Numbered from the stretch's first letter, positions 35,519 to 44,276 are shown. The stretch: 64,000 nucleotides of DNA from Cohnella cholangitidis (GCF_014107495.1 NZ_CP041969.1:558001-622000); one strand, 5' to 3'. The notes: generated by a model from the letters alone, not told the origin. Numbers and translations: made by a program.

Positions 35519-36706
35519 ATGAAGACTCCAGAGAGCGGTCAGCGGGGCACTCCTGATTTTCTGTTGCTGATTCTGACGCTTCTGCTTGTGGGTTTCGGTC
35601 TTGTTATGGTGTTCAGCGCAAGCTCGAGCATGGCGGTGTCCGATTCCGATTACAATAATGACGCTCTCTATTTCTTGAAGCGTCAATTGATGTGGGTTGG
35701 AATAGGAACTTTTATCATGCTGGTGATGATGAACATTCATTTCCAGAAGTACAAGAAGCTGTTTATGCTGTTTTTTATCGGAACGTTATTTTTGCTCTTC
35801 CTCGTCCCCATCATCGGGGAATCGAGAAACGGAGCGACTAGCTGGTTAGGAGTCGGCAGTTTCGGCGTGCAGCCGACGGAGTTCGCCAAATTGGCTATCA
35901 TCCTTTACCTCGCGGCTATCATCGCGAAGAAGGATGAGAAGTTCCGCGATTTCAAACGCGGTCTGCTCCCCGTTATGATCGTGGTCGGTTTTTTCGCCTT
36001 CCTCATCATGCTGCAGCCGGATTTCGGCTCCTGCGCGATTCTCGTCATGTGCGCTTCCGCGATCGTCATCGCCGGCGGCTCGAACTTGAAGCATATCATG
36101 CTTTCTTCGGGCGTTCTTCTAGGTCTTGCGGCGCTGGGGACAAGCTTTTATTTCCTCTTCAACGGCGATGCCGATTTCGGCTTCCGCGGAGACCGCTTTA
36201 CCGCCTTTATGGATCCATTGGCGGATCAACAAGGCACCGGCTACCATTTGACGCGTTCCCTCGAGGCTTTCGGGCATGGCGGGTTGTTCGGCGCCGGGTT
36301 GGGCAATAGCGTGCAAAAGTTATTCTACTTGCCTTACGCGTATAATGACTTCATATTCGCGGTCATCGGCGAAGAGCTAGGTTTCGTAGGGACAACGATA
36401 TTTATTTTGTTCTATATCCTCTTCCTGTGGAGAGCGCTTATCGTAGCGCTCCGTTGTCCCGACATCTACGGGACGTTAGTCGGTATCGGACTCGTCTCCT
36501 TGATCGCCATCCAAGCCCTTATTAACATGGGCGGCGTTAGCGGCGCGATCCCGATTACCGGAGTAACGTTGCCGTTCATCAGCTACGGGGGTTCCTCGAT
36601 GCTAACGTTGCTGACGGGCATGGGAGTTCTGCTTAGCATATCCCGCGAATATAACCGGGTAGGTAAAGAACCGACCTCGACCCCATCCTACTCCGGAAGA
36701 AATTAA
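35519..36706 (+). CDS. ftsW: SEDS peptidoglycan polymerase FtsW/RodA/SpoVE
   Basis: Membrane glycosyltransferase that polymerises lipid II, 395 residues and about ten helices. SEDS motifs are present: LVMVFSASS in TM1, GATSWLGVGSFGVQPTEFAKL, the LMLQPDFG extracellular Asp-region, YNDFIFAVIGEELGFVG, and the terminal PFISYGGSSML. The last motif and length fit FtsW/SpoVE better than RodA. ylaN lies 1.8 kb away, and the pair ylaN-ftsW is known from Bacillus. Which SEDS paralogue it is cannot be fixed without a tree. Confidence 0.9.
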   Translation: MKTPESGQRGTPDFLLLILTLLLVGFGLVMVFSASSSMAVSDSDYNNDALYFLKRQLMWVGIGTFIMLVMMNIHFQKYKKLFMLFFIGTLFLLFLVPIIGESRNGATSWLGVGSFGVQPTEFAKLAIILYLAAIIAKKDEKFRDFKRGLLPVMIVVGFFAFLIMLQPDFGSCAILVMCASAIVIAGGSNLKHIMLSSGVLLGLAALGTSFYFLFNGDADFGFRGDRFTAFMDPLADQQGTGYHLTRSLEAFGHGGLFGAGLGNSVQKLFYLPYAYNDFIFAVIGEELGFVGTTIFILFYILFLWRALIVALRCPDIYGTLVGIGLVSLIAIQALINMGGVSGAIPITGVTLPFISYGGSSMLTLLTGMGVLLSISREYNRVGKEPTSTPSYSGRN

Positions 36707-36752
36707 AAAAACGTGATCGAGCAGCTTCGAGGCCGCTTTGATCACGTTTTTG
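36705..36752. terminator. Bidirectional terminator between ftsW and the Asp23 gene
   Basis: Stem AAAAACGTGATC/GATCACGTTTTT with inner AGC/GCT pairing. A-rich and T-rich flanks allow use from both sides, which suits the convergent genes. Confidence 0.8.
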
Positions 36753-36758
36753 CTTTGT

Positions 36759-37136
36759 TTACTTTACGCGGTGAGCTTCTTCCGTCTCCTCGTCCTTGAA
36801 CGCAACGCCTTCTACCTTGACGTTCACCTCAACGACGGTAAGACCGGTCATATTCTCGACCGCTTCACGGACATTATCTTGCAGTCGGCGCCCGACCTCT
36901 TGAATAGGAATGCCGTATTGCACCACAATCCTTAAGTCGATGGCTGCCTCCACTTGACCTACTTCTACCGAAACGCCCTTCTGAGCGTTGCGTCCGCTCA
37001 GCCGTTTGGCCAAGCCTTCCGAAATTCCGCCCGACATGGCGGCGACTCCAGGCGTTTCCAACGCCGCTAATCCGGCAATCGTAGCGACGACATCATCAGA
37101 AATCCGAATTAAACCTTGCTGCATCTCTTCCGTCAT
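36759..37136 (-). CDS. Asp23/Gls24-family envelope stress protein
   Basis: A 125-residue protein of the Asp23 family (ISDDVVATIAGLAALETPGVAAMSGG start; VSVEVGQVEAAIDLRIVVQYGIPI core; ending with an acidic/basic tail). Family members are abundant proteins near the membrane; YloU and YqhY are the Bacillus versions, YqhY linked to lipid synthesis. GGGAGAG precedes the ATG at a distance of about 9 nt. Single-gene unit. Confidence 0.9.
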   Translation of the reverse strand: MTEEMQQGLIRISDDVVATIAGLAALETPGVAAMSGGISEGLAKRLSGRNAQKGVSVEVGQVEAAIDLRIVVQYGIPIQEVGRRLQDNVREAVENMTGLTVVEVNVKVEGVAFKDEETEEAHRVK

Positions 37137-37245
37137 GGCGGCTCACTCTCCCGAACCTGTTATGCTTCCATTGTAATGGAAGACTAGCCCAGAAGCAACC
37201 GGAAGCGAATCCCCTCTATCCCCGCCTCGAACTTTAGACCCCCCG

Positions 37246-37274
37246 TTTACTTCGCATAGCATATTGGGTATAGT
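37246..37274 (+). promoter_or_regulatory. Probable promoter of the Ca2+/H+ exchanger gene
   Basis: TTTACT (37246-37251), a 17-bp spacer, TATAGT (37269-37274); about 62 bp before the TTG start. The match is 4/6 and 5/6. Confidence 0.55.
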
Positions 37275-37336
37275 AAGAAATGCCATTTGCAACTTAAAGA
37301 GGATATTAAAAAAGTTCCGCGACGGGGTGTGTTCGT

Positions 37337-38398
37337 TTGTTGAAAAAACTGTTCTTTCCGCTACTCATTATTACTTTCGTTCTTAGCGCCCTTTCCCACT
37401 ACATGCACTGGGGCGCGGAGATCGAATTCGCGTTCGCCGGAATAGCCATCCTATTCGCGGCAGGACTCCTCGGCAAAGCGACCGAATCCGTCGCCCACTA
37501 CGCCGGCCAGCGGCTTGGAGGATTCCTTAACGCGACGTTCGGCAACGCGGCAGAGCTCATTATCGCCATTTTCCTGATCAAGGAAGGATTGTTCGAAATC
37601 GTCAAGGCGAGCTTAACGGGCGCGATCATCGGCAACTTGCTGCTCGTGCTAGGGGCAAGCGCTCTAGCAGGCGGTTTAAAATATAAGGAACAGAAATTCA
37701 ACCAGCACCTGGCTGGCCAGAATGCCTCCCTTATGCTGCTCGGCGTCATCGCCCTGTTCATTCCGGCCATCTTCGTCAAAACCGAGCACATATCCGAGCA
37801 CAATACGATGAACATCAGCTTGGTTGTCGCTGCGTTTCTCATAATCGCTTATGCCGGTTGGCTGTTCTATTCCATGTTTACTCACAAGAGCATGCTCGAG
37901 GATCACGCCGAAACCCAGCCCGATCATGGGGAGGAACCTTCATGGTCCAAGGGACTGTCCGTCGTTTTCTTAGTCGTCGCCACTGTCATGGTCGCCTTCA
38001 TAAGCGAATGGCTAGTACATACCCTTGACACCTTCTCCTCGCGTTTCGGATTGTCGGAATTGTTCGTCGGGGCTTTCGTGGTCGCTATCGTGGGCAACGC
38101 GGCAGAGCATAGCGCGGCGATTATGCTGGCGATGAAGAACAAGATGGGCGCCGCGGTCGAAATCGCCGTCGGCAGCAGCCTGCAAATCGCGTTGTTCGTC
38201 GCTCCTGCGCTTGTGTTCATTAGTTTGCTGTTCGGCGAAGGCATGAATCTCATCTTCACGACCATCGAGATTGCGGCCATCGGAGTCGCCGTTCTGATCG
38301 CGACTTCCATTTCCAGGGACGGAGCCACGACCTGGTTCGAAGGCAAGCTGCTTCTGATCGTGTACATCATACTCGGAGTATCCTTCTACTTCGTGTGA
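37337..38398 (+). CDS. cax: Calcium/proton exchanger (CaCA family, Cax/ChaA type)
   Basis: Antiporter of 353 residues, about eleven helices, that expels Ca2+ using the proton gradient. Both alpha repeats are intact: LNATFGNAAELIIAIFLIKEG (about 65-85) and VGNAAEHSAAIMLAMKNKMG (about 253-272), with the essential Glu in each. A short acidic/His-rich loop (EDHAETQPDHGEE) joins the halves. Start is TTG at 37337 with GGGGTG 7 nt upstream; no ATG fits. With the P-type ATPase it is the second Ca2+ exporter in the window. Confidence 0.93.
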   Translation: MLKKLFFPLLIITFVLSALSHYMHWGAEIEFAFAGIAILFAAGLLGKATESVAHYAGQRLGGFLNATFGNAAELIIAIFLIKEGLFEIVKASLTGAIIGNLLLVLGASALAGGLKYKEQKFNQHLAGQNASLMLLGVIALFIPAIFVKTEHISEHNTMNISLVVAAFLIIAYAGWLFYSMFTHKSMLEDHAETQPDHGEEPSWSKGLSVVFLVVATVMVAFISEWLVHTLDTFSSRFGLSELFVGAFVVAIVGNAAEHSAAIMLAMKNKMGAAVEIAVGSSLQIALFVAPALVFISLLFGEGMNLIFTTIEIAAIGVAVLIATSISRDGATTWFEGKLLLIVYIILGVSFYFV

Positions 38399-38410
38399 TC
38401 TAGGCCCAAT

Positions 38411-38440
38411 ACTCAAAATGCCGACACTCAAAATGCCGAC
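38411..38440. repeat. Perfect 15-bp tandem duplication
   Basis: ACTCAAAATGCCGAC occurs twice in direct succession, 12 bp past the cax stop and just before the terminator. It has no obvious function and looks like slippage. Confidence 0.8.
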
Positions 38441-38442
38441 AA

Positions 38443-38483
38443 AAAAGAAGAGCAGCAACCCGACGGGTTGCTACTCTTCTTTT
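38443..38483. terminator. Bidirectional terminator between cax and ylaN
   Basis: A long stem AAAAGAAGAGcAGCAACCC/GGGTTGCTaCTCTTCTTTT, 3-base loop. The 3' arm includes the last codons and stop of ylaN (38471), so the ylaN end is part of the hairpin. Confidence 0.85.
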
Positions 38484-38761
38484 GTTTCCAACGCTTCGTA
38501 TAAAATCGCCAGATTCCGTTCCAACTGGCTGATCAGCAATTTGCCCGCGCCTTCGTCAACCAGTCCTGTCCTGACCGCGAAATCAACCGCTCTCGAGAAG
38601 CCGTACATCTGGGTGTCCAGCACTTCCTCGTATAGCGGGCATTTGCGGGTCGTCAGATTTTCCATCTGGATCGCGATCAACTTCTCGATTTTGTCGGCAT
38701 CCTCCTGAAGCAGACGCAACGCCTTCTCATTCAGATCGATCATAGTATCCGATGCTGCCAT
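38471..38761 (-). CDS. ylaN: YlaN family protein (DUF1507)
   Basis: A 96-residue helical protein with the diagnostic core LIAIQMENLTTRKCPLYEEVLDTQMYGFSR and DFAVRTGLVD. In Bacillus and Staphylococcus YlaN is linked to iron homeostasis, acting on Fur and Fe-S supply. The ATG at 38761 has a GGGGGAG stretch upstream; the frame is open to 38890, but the extra residues lie outside the family. Its neighbour in Bacillus is ftsW, also present here. Confidence 0.92.
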   Translation of the reverse strand: MAASDTMIDLNEKALRLLQEDADKIEKLIAIQMENLTTRKCPLYEEVLDTQMYGFSRAVDFAVRTGLVDEGAGKLLISQLERNLAILYEALETKEE

Positions 38762-38905
38762 TCCCACTCCCCCTGTGCCCAAACTACCGATAAAGAGCGA
38801 GCCTCCGCGCCGATGATGATGTGTAGCACGCCAGCTTTCTCTAGCTATCCCTTTTATATTAGACGATATTGCAAAGAAGTACAAGATCATCGAAGCCCTT
38901 TAACT

Positions 38906-38934
38906 AAAAACACCTCGCCCAACCGGACGAGATG
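38906..38934 (-). terminator. Intrinsic terminator after the HPr-like gene
   Basis: Minus strand stem CATCTCG/CGAGGTG (one G-U), 10-base loop, then five T; 34 bp past the stop codon. Confidence 0.75.
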
Positions 38935-38968
38935 TCTCTTAAGTAACCATTATTCCGTTGGGGTCCGA

Positions 38969-39208
38969 CTATTCCACAACCGTAACGTTCAAGTTATGTT
39001 TAGCGAAAATAGCGCCCAATTCCTTCTTCGCTTCTTCGGCATCCGGCCCATGAACGTGAAGCTCATAAGAAAGGTTACCGACTAGGGTAGTAAACAAGCC
39101 CAGGATACTTTTGACGTCGATGTACTTGTTCTCAGCTTGAAGAACGATGGATGAACGAAACTTATTGGCGGTTTGGGACAATTCAACAATAGCCGCATTA
39201 TTAGACAT
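38969..39208 (-). CDS. HPr-fold protein lacking strand 1 and the active-site histidine
   Basis: A 79-residue relative of the PTS phosphocarrier HPr. Residues 13-38 align without gaps to HPr 25-50 (TANKF to TASKY; VKSILG to LKSIMG), so the Ser46 phosphorylation motif is kept at S34. The same register places the start Met at HPr Gly13 and Asn3 at His15: the first strand and the catalytic His-Ala-Arg-Pro are missing. TTAGGAGGG lies directly before the ATG, and the in-frame upstream codons are that ribosome site, so the short N-terminus is real. It cannot carry PTS phosphate. A Crh-like signalling role via HPr kinase is possible. Confidence 0.82.
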   Translation of the reverse strand: MSNNAAIVELSQTANKFRSSIVLQAENKYIDVKSILGLFTTLVGNLSYELHVHGPDAEEAKKELGAIFAKHNLNVTVVE

Positions 39209-39259
39209 GGTATCCCTCCTAAAATTTAGGCAAATCAATCTCTTTCACATCATACCTTG

Positions 39260-39286
39260 TTCCCCTAAATTCACGCAAGAGGGGAA
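39260..39286 (-). repeat. Inverted repeat after the M29 peptidase gene
   Basis: TTCCCCT/AGGGGAA with a 13-base loop, 5 bp past the stop at 39291. It may terminate or protect the message; no T-tract follows. Confidence 0.5.
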
Positions 39287-39290
39287 TGCA

Positions 39291-40406
39291 TTATTTCAAA
39301 GAATCCGGGTTTAGGCCTTCGAGCTCAGGAATGACGAACAATCCGTCTTTGCGTATTAGCACGTCGTCGAAATACACTTCCCCGCCGCCGTATTCCGGCC
39401 TTTGGATGAGCACAAGGTCCCAATGAATCGAGGAACGGTTGCCGTTGTCGGTAACCTCGTAGGCTTGCCCGGGCGTAAAATGAAGGCTTCCCGCGATTTT
39501 CTCGTCGAACAGCGTATCCTTCATCGGATGGAGAATGTACGGGTTGAAGCCCAAGCTGAATTCCCCGATATGGCGCGCTCCGTCGTCGCTGTCCAGCAAC
39601 GCGTTAATTCGATCGGTATCGTTCGCGGTCGCTTTGACGATTTTCCCGTTCTCGAAAGTGAATTCGATATTCTCGAAAGTAAATCCGTTGTATACGCTTG
39701 GCGTGTTATATGCGATCGTACCGTTAACGGAATTCCGAACCGGGCACGAGTACACTTCGCCGTCCGGAATGTTGCGCTCGCCGGAGCACTTCTGGGCGCC
39801 TATGCCTTTAATCGAAAACGTTAGATCAGTGCCCGGAGACACGATCCGCACTTTATCCGTCCGGCTCATGAGCTGCTGCAACGGATCCATGGCACGGTCC
39901 ATTTTGGCGTAATCCAAATTGCACACGTCAAAATAAAAGTCTTCGAACGCTTCCGTGCTCATGTTGGCCAATTGGGCCATGGAGCTGTTCGGATAACGCA
40001 AGACGACCCATTTGGTCTTTTTGACCCGTTGCTCCATATGTACCGGATGGCGATGAATCCGATCGTACATTTTCATCTTCGCGGCCGGAACATCGGCAAG
40101 CTCGTTGACGTTCTCCCCTGCCCTTATACCGATATATCCTTGCATCCGTTTCATTCTTTCCAGATCGTAAGCAGACCAAGTCGCCAATTGCTCCTCGTTC
40201 GCGCAATTGAGCAAAGTTCTCGTGACGGAACGGTCCTCGATTTCGACGAAAGGATTTCCGCCTAATCGTGCCACTTCTTCGATCAGACATTTCAGCAATT
40301 CGCGCTCCGATCCGATCATCTCGATGAGAACGTTATCTCCCGGTTGAACTTTTACCGAGTATCCTGCCAGATTAGCGGCTAGTTTCTGCAAGCGTGGATC
40401 TCTCAT
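39291..40406 (-). CDS. M29-family (thermophilic-type) aminopeptidase
   Basis: Dinuclear-metal aminopeptidase of 371 residues, AmpS/AmpT type. Metal-ligand regions typical for M29 are visible: GERNIPDGEVYSCPVRNSVNG (Glu), IGEFSLGFNP (Glu), LFDEKIAGSLHF (Glu/His) and RSSIHWDLV (His, Asp). It is cytosolic, without a signal peptide. AAAGGAGA lies about 11 nt before the ATG. Single gene between the HPr-like gene and a lipoprotein gene. Confidence 0.92.
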   Translation of the reverse strand: MRDPRLQKLAANLAGYSVKVQPGDNVLIEMIGSERELLKCLIEEVARLGGNPFVEIEDRSVTRTLLNCANEEQLATWSAYDLERMKRMQGYIGIRAGENVNELADVPAAKMKMYDRIHRHPVHMEQRVKKTKWVVLRYPNSSMAQLANMSTEAFEDFYFDVCNLDYAKMDRAMDPLQQLMSRTDKVRIVSPGTDLTFSIKGIGAQKCSGERNIPDGEVYSCPVRNSVNGTIAYNTPSVYNGFTFENIEFTFENGKIVKATANDTDRINALLDSDDGARHIGEFSLGFNPYILHPMKDTLFDEKIAGSLHFTPGQAYEVTDNGNRSSIHWDLVLIQRPEYGGGEVYFDDVLIRKDGLFVIPELEGLNPDSLK

Positions 40407-40427
40407 AATCGCAAGACTCTCCTTTAG

Positions 40428-41180
40428 CTATCCCTGATTAACCTTCTTCATTGTACCACCTTGCGCTTTGAGGAGGAAATTCGTCTCGGAAACGCGTTTC
40501 TCCTGACAAGGTTTGCCATCCCATTCATAATTCAACACCGTCTCCTCTTTCATTTGGGAAGGAAACCAGCTTTTCGAATTCGCCGTCCATTGACAATCCG
40601 TCTTCACCCTTAAGGTGTCTATCGCCGCCTGAAGCTTCGCTTCCGAGGTCCGCAGTATTTTCTCGGCTTCATCGGGATCGCCCCTCAGAAGGCCTTTGTC
40701 GGCGCGCAGGAGGGCGAATTCCTCCTTTAACTGCTTCACGACCCTGTCCTTAGCCACATTGTCGTCTAATTTAATCTGCATGCGGACCGGTTGATCGGGC
40801 AGTGGATTCTCGACGTAGGAAATCGTTGCCGTCGTGGCTTTAAAAGCTTCGAGCAATTGAAGCGGCCGATAGGTTATCGTATGGCCCGACGCATGCGAAG
40901 CAGGCGATACGCCCGAAGCTTTCCATTGCATGTCAAGCTTGCCGTGCAACGTGACTTCCCCTTTGTACTCCGATCTCCCCCCTACGACCCCGCCGGAATC
41001 GAGTACGGTTACTTCTCCGGCGAATTCATATCTTTCGCTTCCCGACAAAGCGGAAGCGGACAAGGCGAAGGCTTTCTCCGCCGGCAGCGATTCCGTGGAC
41101 GCCATGCAGCCCTGAATAACCAGCATAAGCATTGCCGATCCCGTGAATGCGGTTATTGTTTTCAGTATTTCGCTCCTCAT
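40428..41180 (-). CDS. Predicted lipoprotein of unknown function
   Basis: A 250-residue secreted protein with signal peptide and lipobox VIQGC (cleavage near residue 22), so it should be anchored outside. The body is a long beta-rich domain (YEFAGEVTVLDSGGVVGG, GEVTLHGKLDMQWKA) followed by a helix with many charged residues and two cysteines (DCQWTAN, KPCQEK) that could form a disulfide. I do not recognise the family. The start at 41180 follows GGGGTGA; the frame is open to 41234. It ends 22 bp before the M29 gene. Confidence 0.75.
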   Translation of the reverse strand: MRSEILKTITAFTGSAMLMLVIQGCMASTESLPAEKAFALSASALSGSERYEFAGEVTVLDSGGVVGGRSEYKGEVTLHGKLDMQWKASGVSPASHASGHTITYRPLQLLEAFKATTATISYVENPLPDQPVRMQIKLDDNVAKDRVVKQLKEEFALLRADKGLLRGDPDEAEKILRTSEAKLQAAIDTLRVKTDCQWTANSKSWFPSQMKEETVLNYEWDGKPCQEKRVSETNFLLKAQGGTMKKVNQG

Positions 41181-41273
41181 ATGTTCACCCCTTACGCTTC
41201 GTATCCTCTCCCCTTTTGTCATGTCTATTCGCAAAGCCGATCAATGAACGCTAAATCGGTTCCTCCGCTCGTC

Positions 41274-41313
41274 AAAAAAAGCTTGCCGAAGTCCGATGAC
41301 TTCGAGCAAGCTT
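41274..41313 (-). terminator. Intrinsic terminator after the diguanylate cyclase gene
   Basis: Minus strand stem AAGCTTGCtcGAAGTC/GACTTCgGCAAGCTT with a 4-base loop and seven T, 16 bp past the stop. Confidence 0.85.
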
Positions 41314-41328
41314 GTTCCCGTTCCGGTG

Positions 41329-43308
41329 TTACCCGACCACTATGCAGTTCCGTCCTTGGTGCTTGGCTTCGTACAGCGCCATATCCGCCTTGTAGAACAA
41401 AGTCTCGACGCTGACCCTCTCGTCCGCCAGTCGCCACTCCGATATTCCGCAAGAAACCGTCACTTGAGGATTCGTCTCCTCTTCGACTCTTTGCCGGATT
41501 CTCTCTGCCACCCGTTCCGTCTTTTCCAGACCCAGCAATGGCAAATAGATGGCCAACTCTTCCCCGCCCCAGCGCGCGGCGATGTCGCTATCGCGGATCG
41601 AGGAGCGAATAATGCCGCTGACTTGGATAAGGATATTATCCCCGACCTGATGCCCGTAAGTATCGTTGATTTTTTTGAAGTGATCGATATCTACGACGAT
41701 AAGCGAGCCCGAGTTATCCCGAAGCTGTTTGCGGCCTATTCTCTCATTAAGGTAATGACGAGCATACAAGCCGGTTAAATTATCCGTAATGACCATTTTA
41801 CGTACCTTCGCATGCAACGTGGCGTTGGACATAGCGAGTCCTAAATGGGCGGATAGTACTTGCAACAGCTTGTAGTTATCGTAAGAGAAGTGATTCGGTT
41901 CGCTCTTCGTGATAAGTACGGCGCCAATCACCTCGCCGTTGAGAAGCAACGGAGAAGCCAAAAGAGAACGTGAATGGGTCACGTCCATCAATTGAGACGA
42001 AACGGGAGTCGCCGAGCAATAATCGGATAAAATGATCGGCTCTTTCGTCGACCACATCACGCCGCAAAATCCGTAATCCTTGGAATAGGTTTCTCCAAGC
42101 ATCTCCGTTACGTTCGCGGACATCACGACGAATTGCTGGGAATCCACGTCGTATTGCAGAATGCAACAAAAATCGGATTTGAATATCGCGAGCAGCTCGG
42201 TCGACGCGAACTGCATCGTGTCCGACAGTTTCAAGCTGCTGTTCAGCCGTTGCGTCAACTCGTTGATCAAACGCAATTCCCCGACCAGAACGTTAGCCTG
42301 CTCGTGAAGCTTGGCTTTCTCGAAAGCCGCGCCCGCGGCGGCAGCCAGCATCGACAAGAAGCTGATATCCGCCTCGTCGAACTCTCTCTCCGGCAAATCA
42401 AGCCGAAGAACTCCATAGACGCCTTGCTTGCCCGACAATGGCACGGCGAGCTTATGGCGCCCGCCGAAGCGGTCTTCGCGAATTTTGCCGTCCACGAACG
42501 CGGATTTGCATAGATCCATGTCACTCAAGTGGAATGCCAAAGGTTTGACCTTCTCGTTCGGACTATTATAGTCTTGGGAAAGAAACAAATCCGCCTTGCA
42601 GATCGGATACAGCTGTTCAAGGCTGTCAAGCACCTCGGACAGCACGTTCTCGACGTCGATATGATCGTTCAACCGCCTCATCACGTCGAAAAGAATATCC
42701 CTGCGGCTTTCTTCTTTCTTCGATAACTTGCGTTCCCTTAAAAGACCGCCGACGAACAGATTCTCGAAATGGCGGTAAATGCAGCTGCGAATATGCAACG
42801 CGGCCGCTTGAAGCAGCTTCAAATCCCCTGCCTGCGCCGTGCCTGCAGGCAATAAACAAGCGACTACGGCACACGGAATGCCTGTCGTGCGGGTAAAAAT
42901 AGGGACTGCTATTGAATCGAACGCTTTGAGCTTAGGGTAGCGATGTTCCTCGGCGCGCATCAAGGTAGGCCGACATGTCTCAAGCGCCGTACTTGCCGCC
43001 GTCGGACCGATCATCTCCGCGTTCCAAGTGTCGAGTAAATATTCGTTATCGTCATCCTGTCCGCCGGCGGATACGCTAGTTCCGTCCGGATGAAGCAACG
43101 TCAACTGTCCGCCTAACCAAGGAAAGCCTTCAACGTCTTCCCGCCATTCCGTATAGCAACTTACTAGCAACGAATGGATATAGGGGAGATCTGCTTCCGT
43201 TAAATCCTGCTTCTGCAGCCATCCTGGCAGCTGCTGACGGGTGCGGGTTGGATTCTCTAGATCCTCTGGCACATCGTGTTGCTGCTGCGTTTTTCTCTTA
43301 CTGACCAT
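41329..43308 (-). CDS. Cytosolic multi-GAF diguanylate cyclase (GGEEL active site)
   Basis: A 659-residue signalling protein without membrane segments. Residues about 60-180, 220-330 and 350-485 look like GAF sensor domains (the third with LLASPLLLNGEVIGAVLI). The C-terminal GGDEF domain (about 495-659) starts TDNLTGLYARHYLNERI. Its active-site loop reads RWGGEELAIYL (581-585), with Leu in place of the usual Phe, and the inhibitory RxxD site (R572, D575) is intact. Probably it makes c-di-GMP. The ATG at 43308 has GGAGG 8 nt upstream; a GTG at 43317 is possible. Monocistronic. Confidence 0.9.
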   Translation of the reverse strand: MVSKRKTQQQHDVPEDLENPTRTRQQLPGWLQKQDLTEADLPYIHSLLVSCYTEWREDVEGFPWLGGQLTLLHPDGTSVSAGGQDDDNEYLLDTWNAEMIGPTAASTALETCRPTLMRAEEHRYPKLKAFDSIAVPIFTRTTGIPCAVVACLLPAGTAQAGDLKLLQAAALHIRSCIYRHFENLFVGGLLRERKLSKKEESRRDILFDVMRRLNDHIDVENVLSEVLDSLEQLYPICKADLFLSQDYNSPNEKVKPLAFHLSDMDLCKSAFVDGKIREDRFGGRHKLAVPLSGKQGVYGVLRLDLPEREFDEADISFLSMLAAAAGAAFEKAKLHEQANVLVGELRLINELTQRLNSSLKLSDTMQFASTELLAIFKSDFCCILQYDVDSQQFVVMSANVTEMLGETYSKDYGFCGVMWSTKEPIILSDYCSATPVSSQLMDVTHSRSLLASPLLLNGEVIGAVLITKSEPNHFSYDNYKLLQVLSAHLGLAMSNATLHAKVRKMVITDNLTGLYARHYLNERIGRKQLRDNSGSLIVVDIDHFKKINDTYGHQVGDNILIQVSGIIRSSIRDSDIAARWGGEELAIYLPLLGLEKTERVAERIRQRVEEETNPQVTVSCGISEWRLADERVSVETLFYKADMALYEAKHQGRNCIVVG

Positions 43309-43317
43309 ACCCGACAC

Positions 43318-43465
43318 CTCCGCCCCGATGTCCTCTTTCCTTAACTATACAATGAAACAGTGATTTTTGCACTAGGTTCATAGAAGTCTATAGTCCTATT
43401 TCTTATTTTTTATGAAATGCTTTTTAATAAGCTTCTTGACAATCGCTCACAGTTTCTTATAATAT
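43318..43465 (+). promoter_or_regulatory. rpsD promoter region
   Basis: TTGACA (43436-43441), a 16-bp spacer and TATAAT (43458-43463) form a strong sigma-A promoter. The 118 bp before it, reaching back to the cyclase start, are AT-rich and contain no ORF that looks coding. Confidence 0.85.
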
Positions 43466-43469
43466 AACT

Positions 43470-43632
43470 TGTTGAATACTGGGCTTAGTTCTTGTGACAC
43501 CCTCTCGGACGACCCGCCAGCGGGCTGCGGCTGAACATCCCTTCTGGAACCGAATCATTCGGTTATGGCGAAATCCGCGCAACGAAACCCATTTTCAGAA
43601 AATTTCATTTTGAAAAAGGAGCTTTCTAACTC
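43470..43632 (+). ncRNA. Probable rpsD (S4) mRNA leader with autoregulatory structure
   Basis: About 160 untranslated nucleotides separate the rpsD promoter from its ATG. Hairpins are visible, for example CCCGCcaGCGGG near 43520 and CCGAATcATTCGG near 43548. A strong AAAGGAG follows. In Bacillus S4 represses its own leader, so this is the expected place for that element; I could not check the fold against the known model. Confidence 0.5.
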
Positions 43633-44232
43633 ATGTCAAGATATACAGGCCCTAAGTTCAAATTAAGCCGCCGTCTGGGAATTTCCCTAAGCGGATCCGG
43701 TAAAGAATTGAAACGCGCTTTCCCTCCGGGACAACACGGCGCTAACCAACGCCGCAAAATCAGCGGATACGGAATGCAATTGCAAGAAAAACAAAAACTT
43801 CGCCACATGTACGGTTTGAACGAGAAGCAATTCCGCAACTTGTTCGATCGCGCATCGAAACAACAAGGTATTGCCGGTGAGAACTTCATGTTCTTGCTCG
43901 AAAGCCGCTTGGACAACCTCGTGTATCGCCTAGGTTGGGCTAACTCCCGTTACGGCTCTCGCCAGCTGGTCTCTCACGGTCACGTGACAGTCAACGGCAA
44001 GAAAGTCGATATCGCTTCTTACATCGTGCAAGTAGGCGACAAAATCGGTCTTCGCGAGCGTTCCCGCTCCCTTAAATCGATCAAAGAAGCATCCGAAGCG
44101 CGTCATCACCTGCCAGGCTACGTAGAATACGATGCCAACGCAATGGAAGGTAAGTACATTCGTCTTCCGGACCGCGGCGAGCTTTCCCAAGATATCGACG
44201 AAAAACAAATCGTCGAGTTCTACAGCCGTTAA
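43633..44232 (+). CDS. rpsD: 30S ribosomal protein S4
   Basis: Primary 16S rRNA-binding protein of the small subunit. The 199-residue product begins [16 protein letters not shown] and has the S4 RNA-binding domain ([38 protein letters not shown]). No zinc CxxC motif is present in the N-terminus, so it is the zinc-independent form. Codon use is strongly biased, as for a highly expressed gene. Single gene with its own promoter, leader and terminator. Confidence 0.98.
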   Translation: MSRYTGPKFKLSRRLGISLSGSGKELKRAFPPGQHGANQRRKISGYGMQLQEKQKLRHMYGLNEKQFRNLFDRASKQQGIAGENFMFLLESRLDNLVYRLGWANSRYGSRQLVSHGHVTVNGKKVDIASYIVQVGDKIGLRERSRSLKSIKEASEARHHLPGYVEYDANAMEGKYIRLPDRGELSQDIDEKQIVEFYSR

Positions 44233-44249
44233 TCTTATTCTCATCGAAG

Positions 44250-44276
44250 CCACTCCTCTTCCGGAGTGGTTTTTTA
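44250..44276 (+). terminator. Intrinsic terminator after rpsD
   Basis: Stem CCACTCC/GGAGTGG, 6-base loop, followed by seven T; 17 bp past the stop. Confidence 0.85.
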
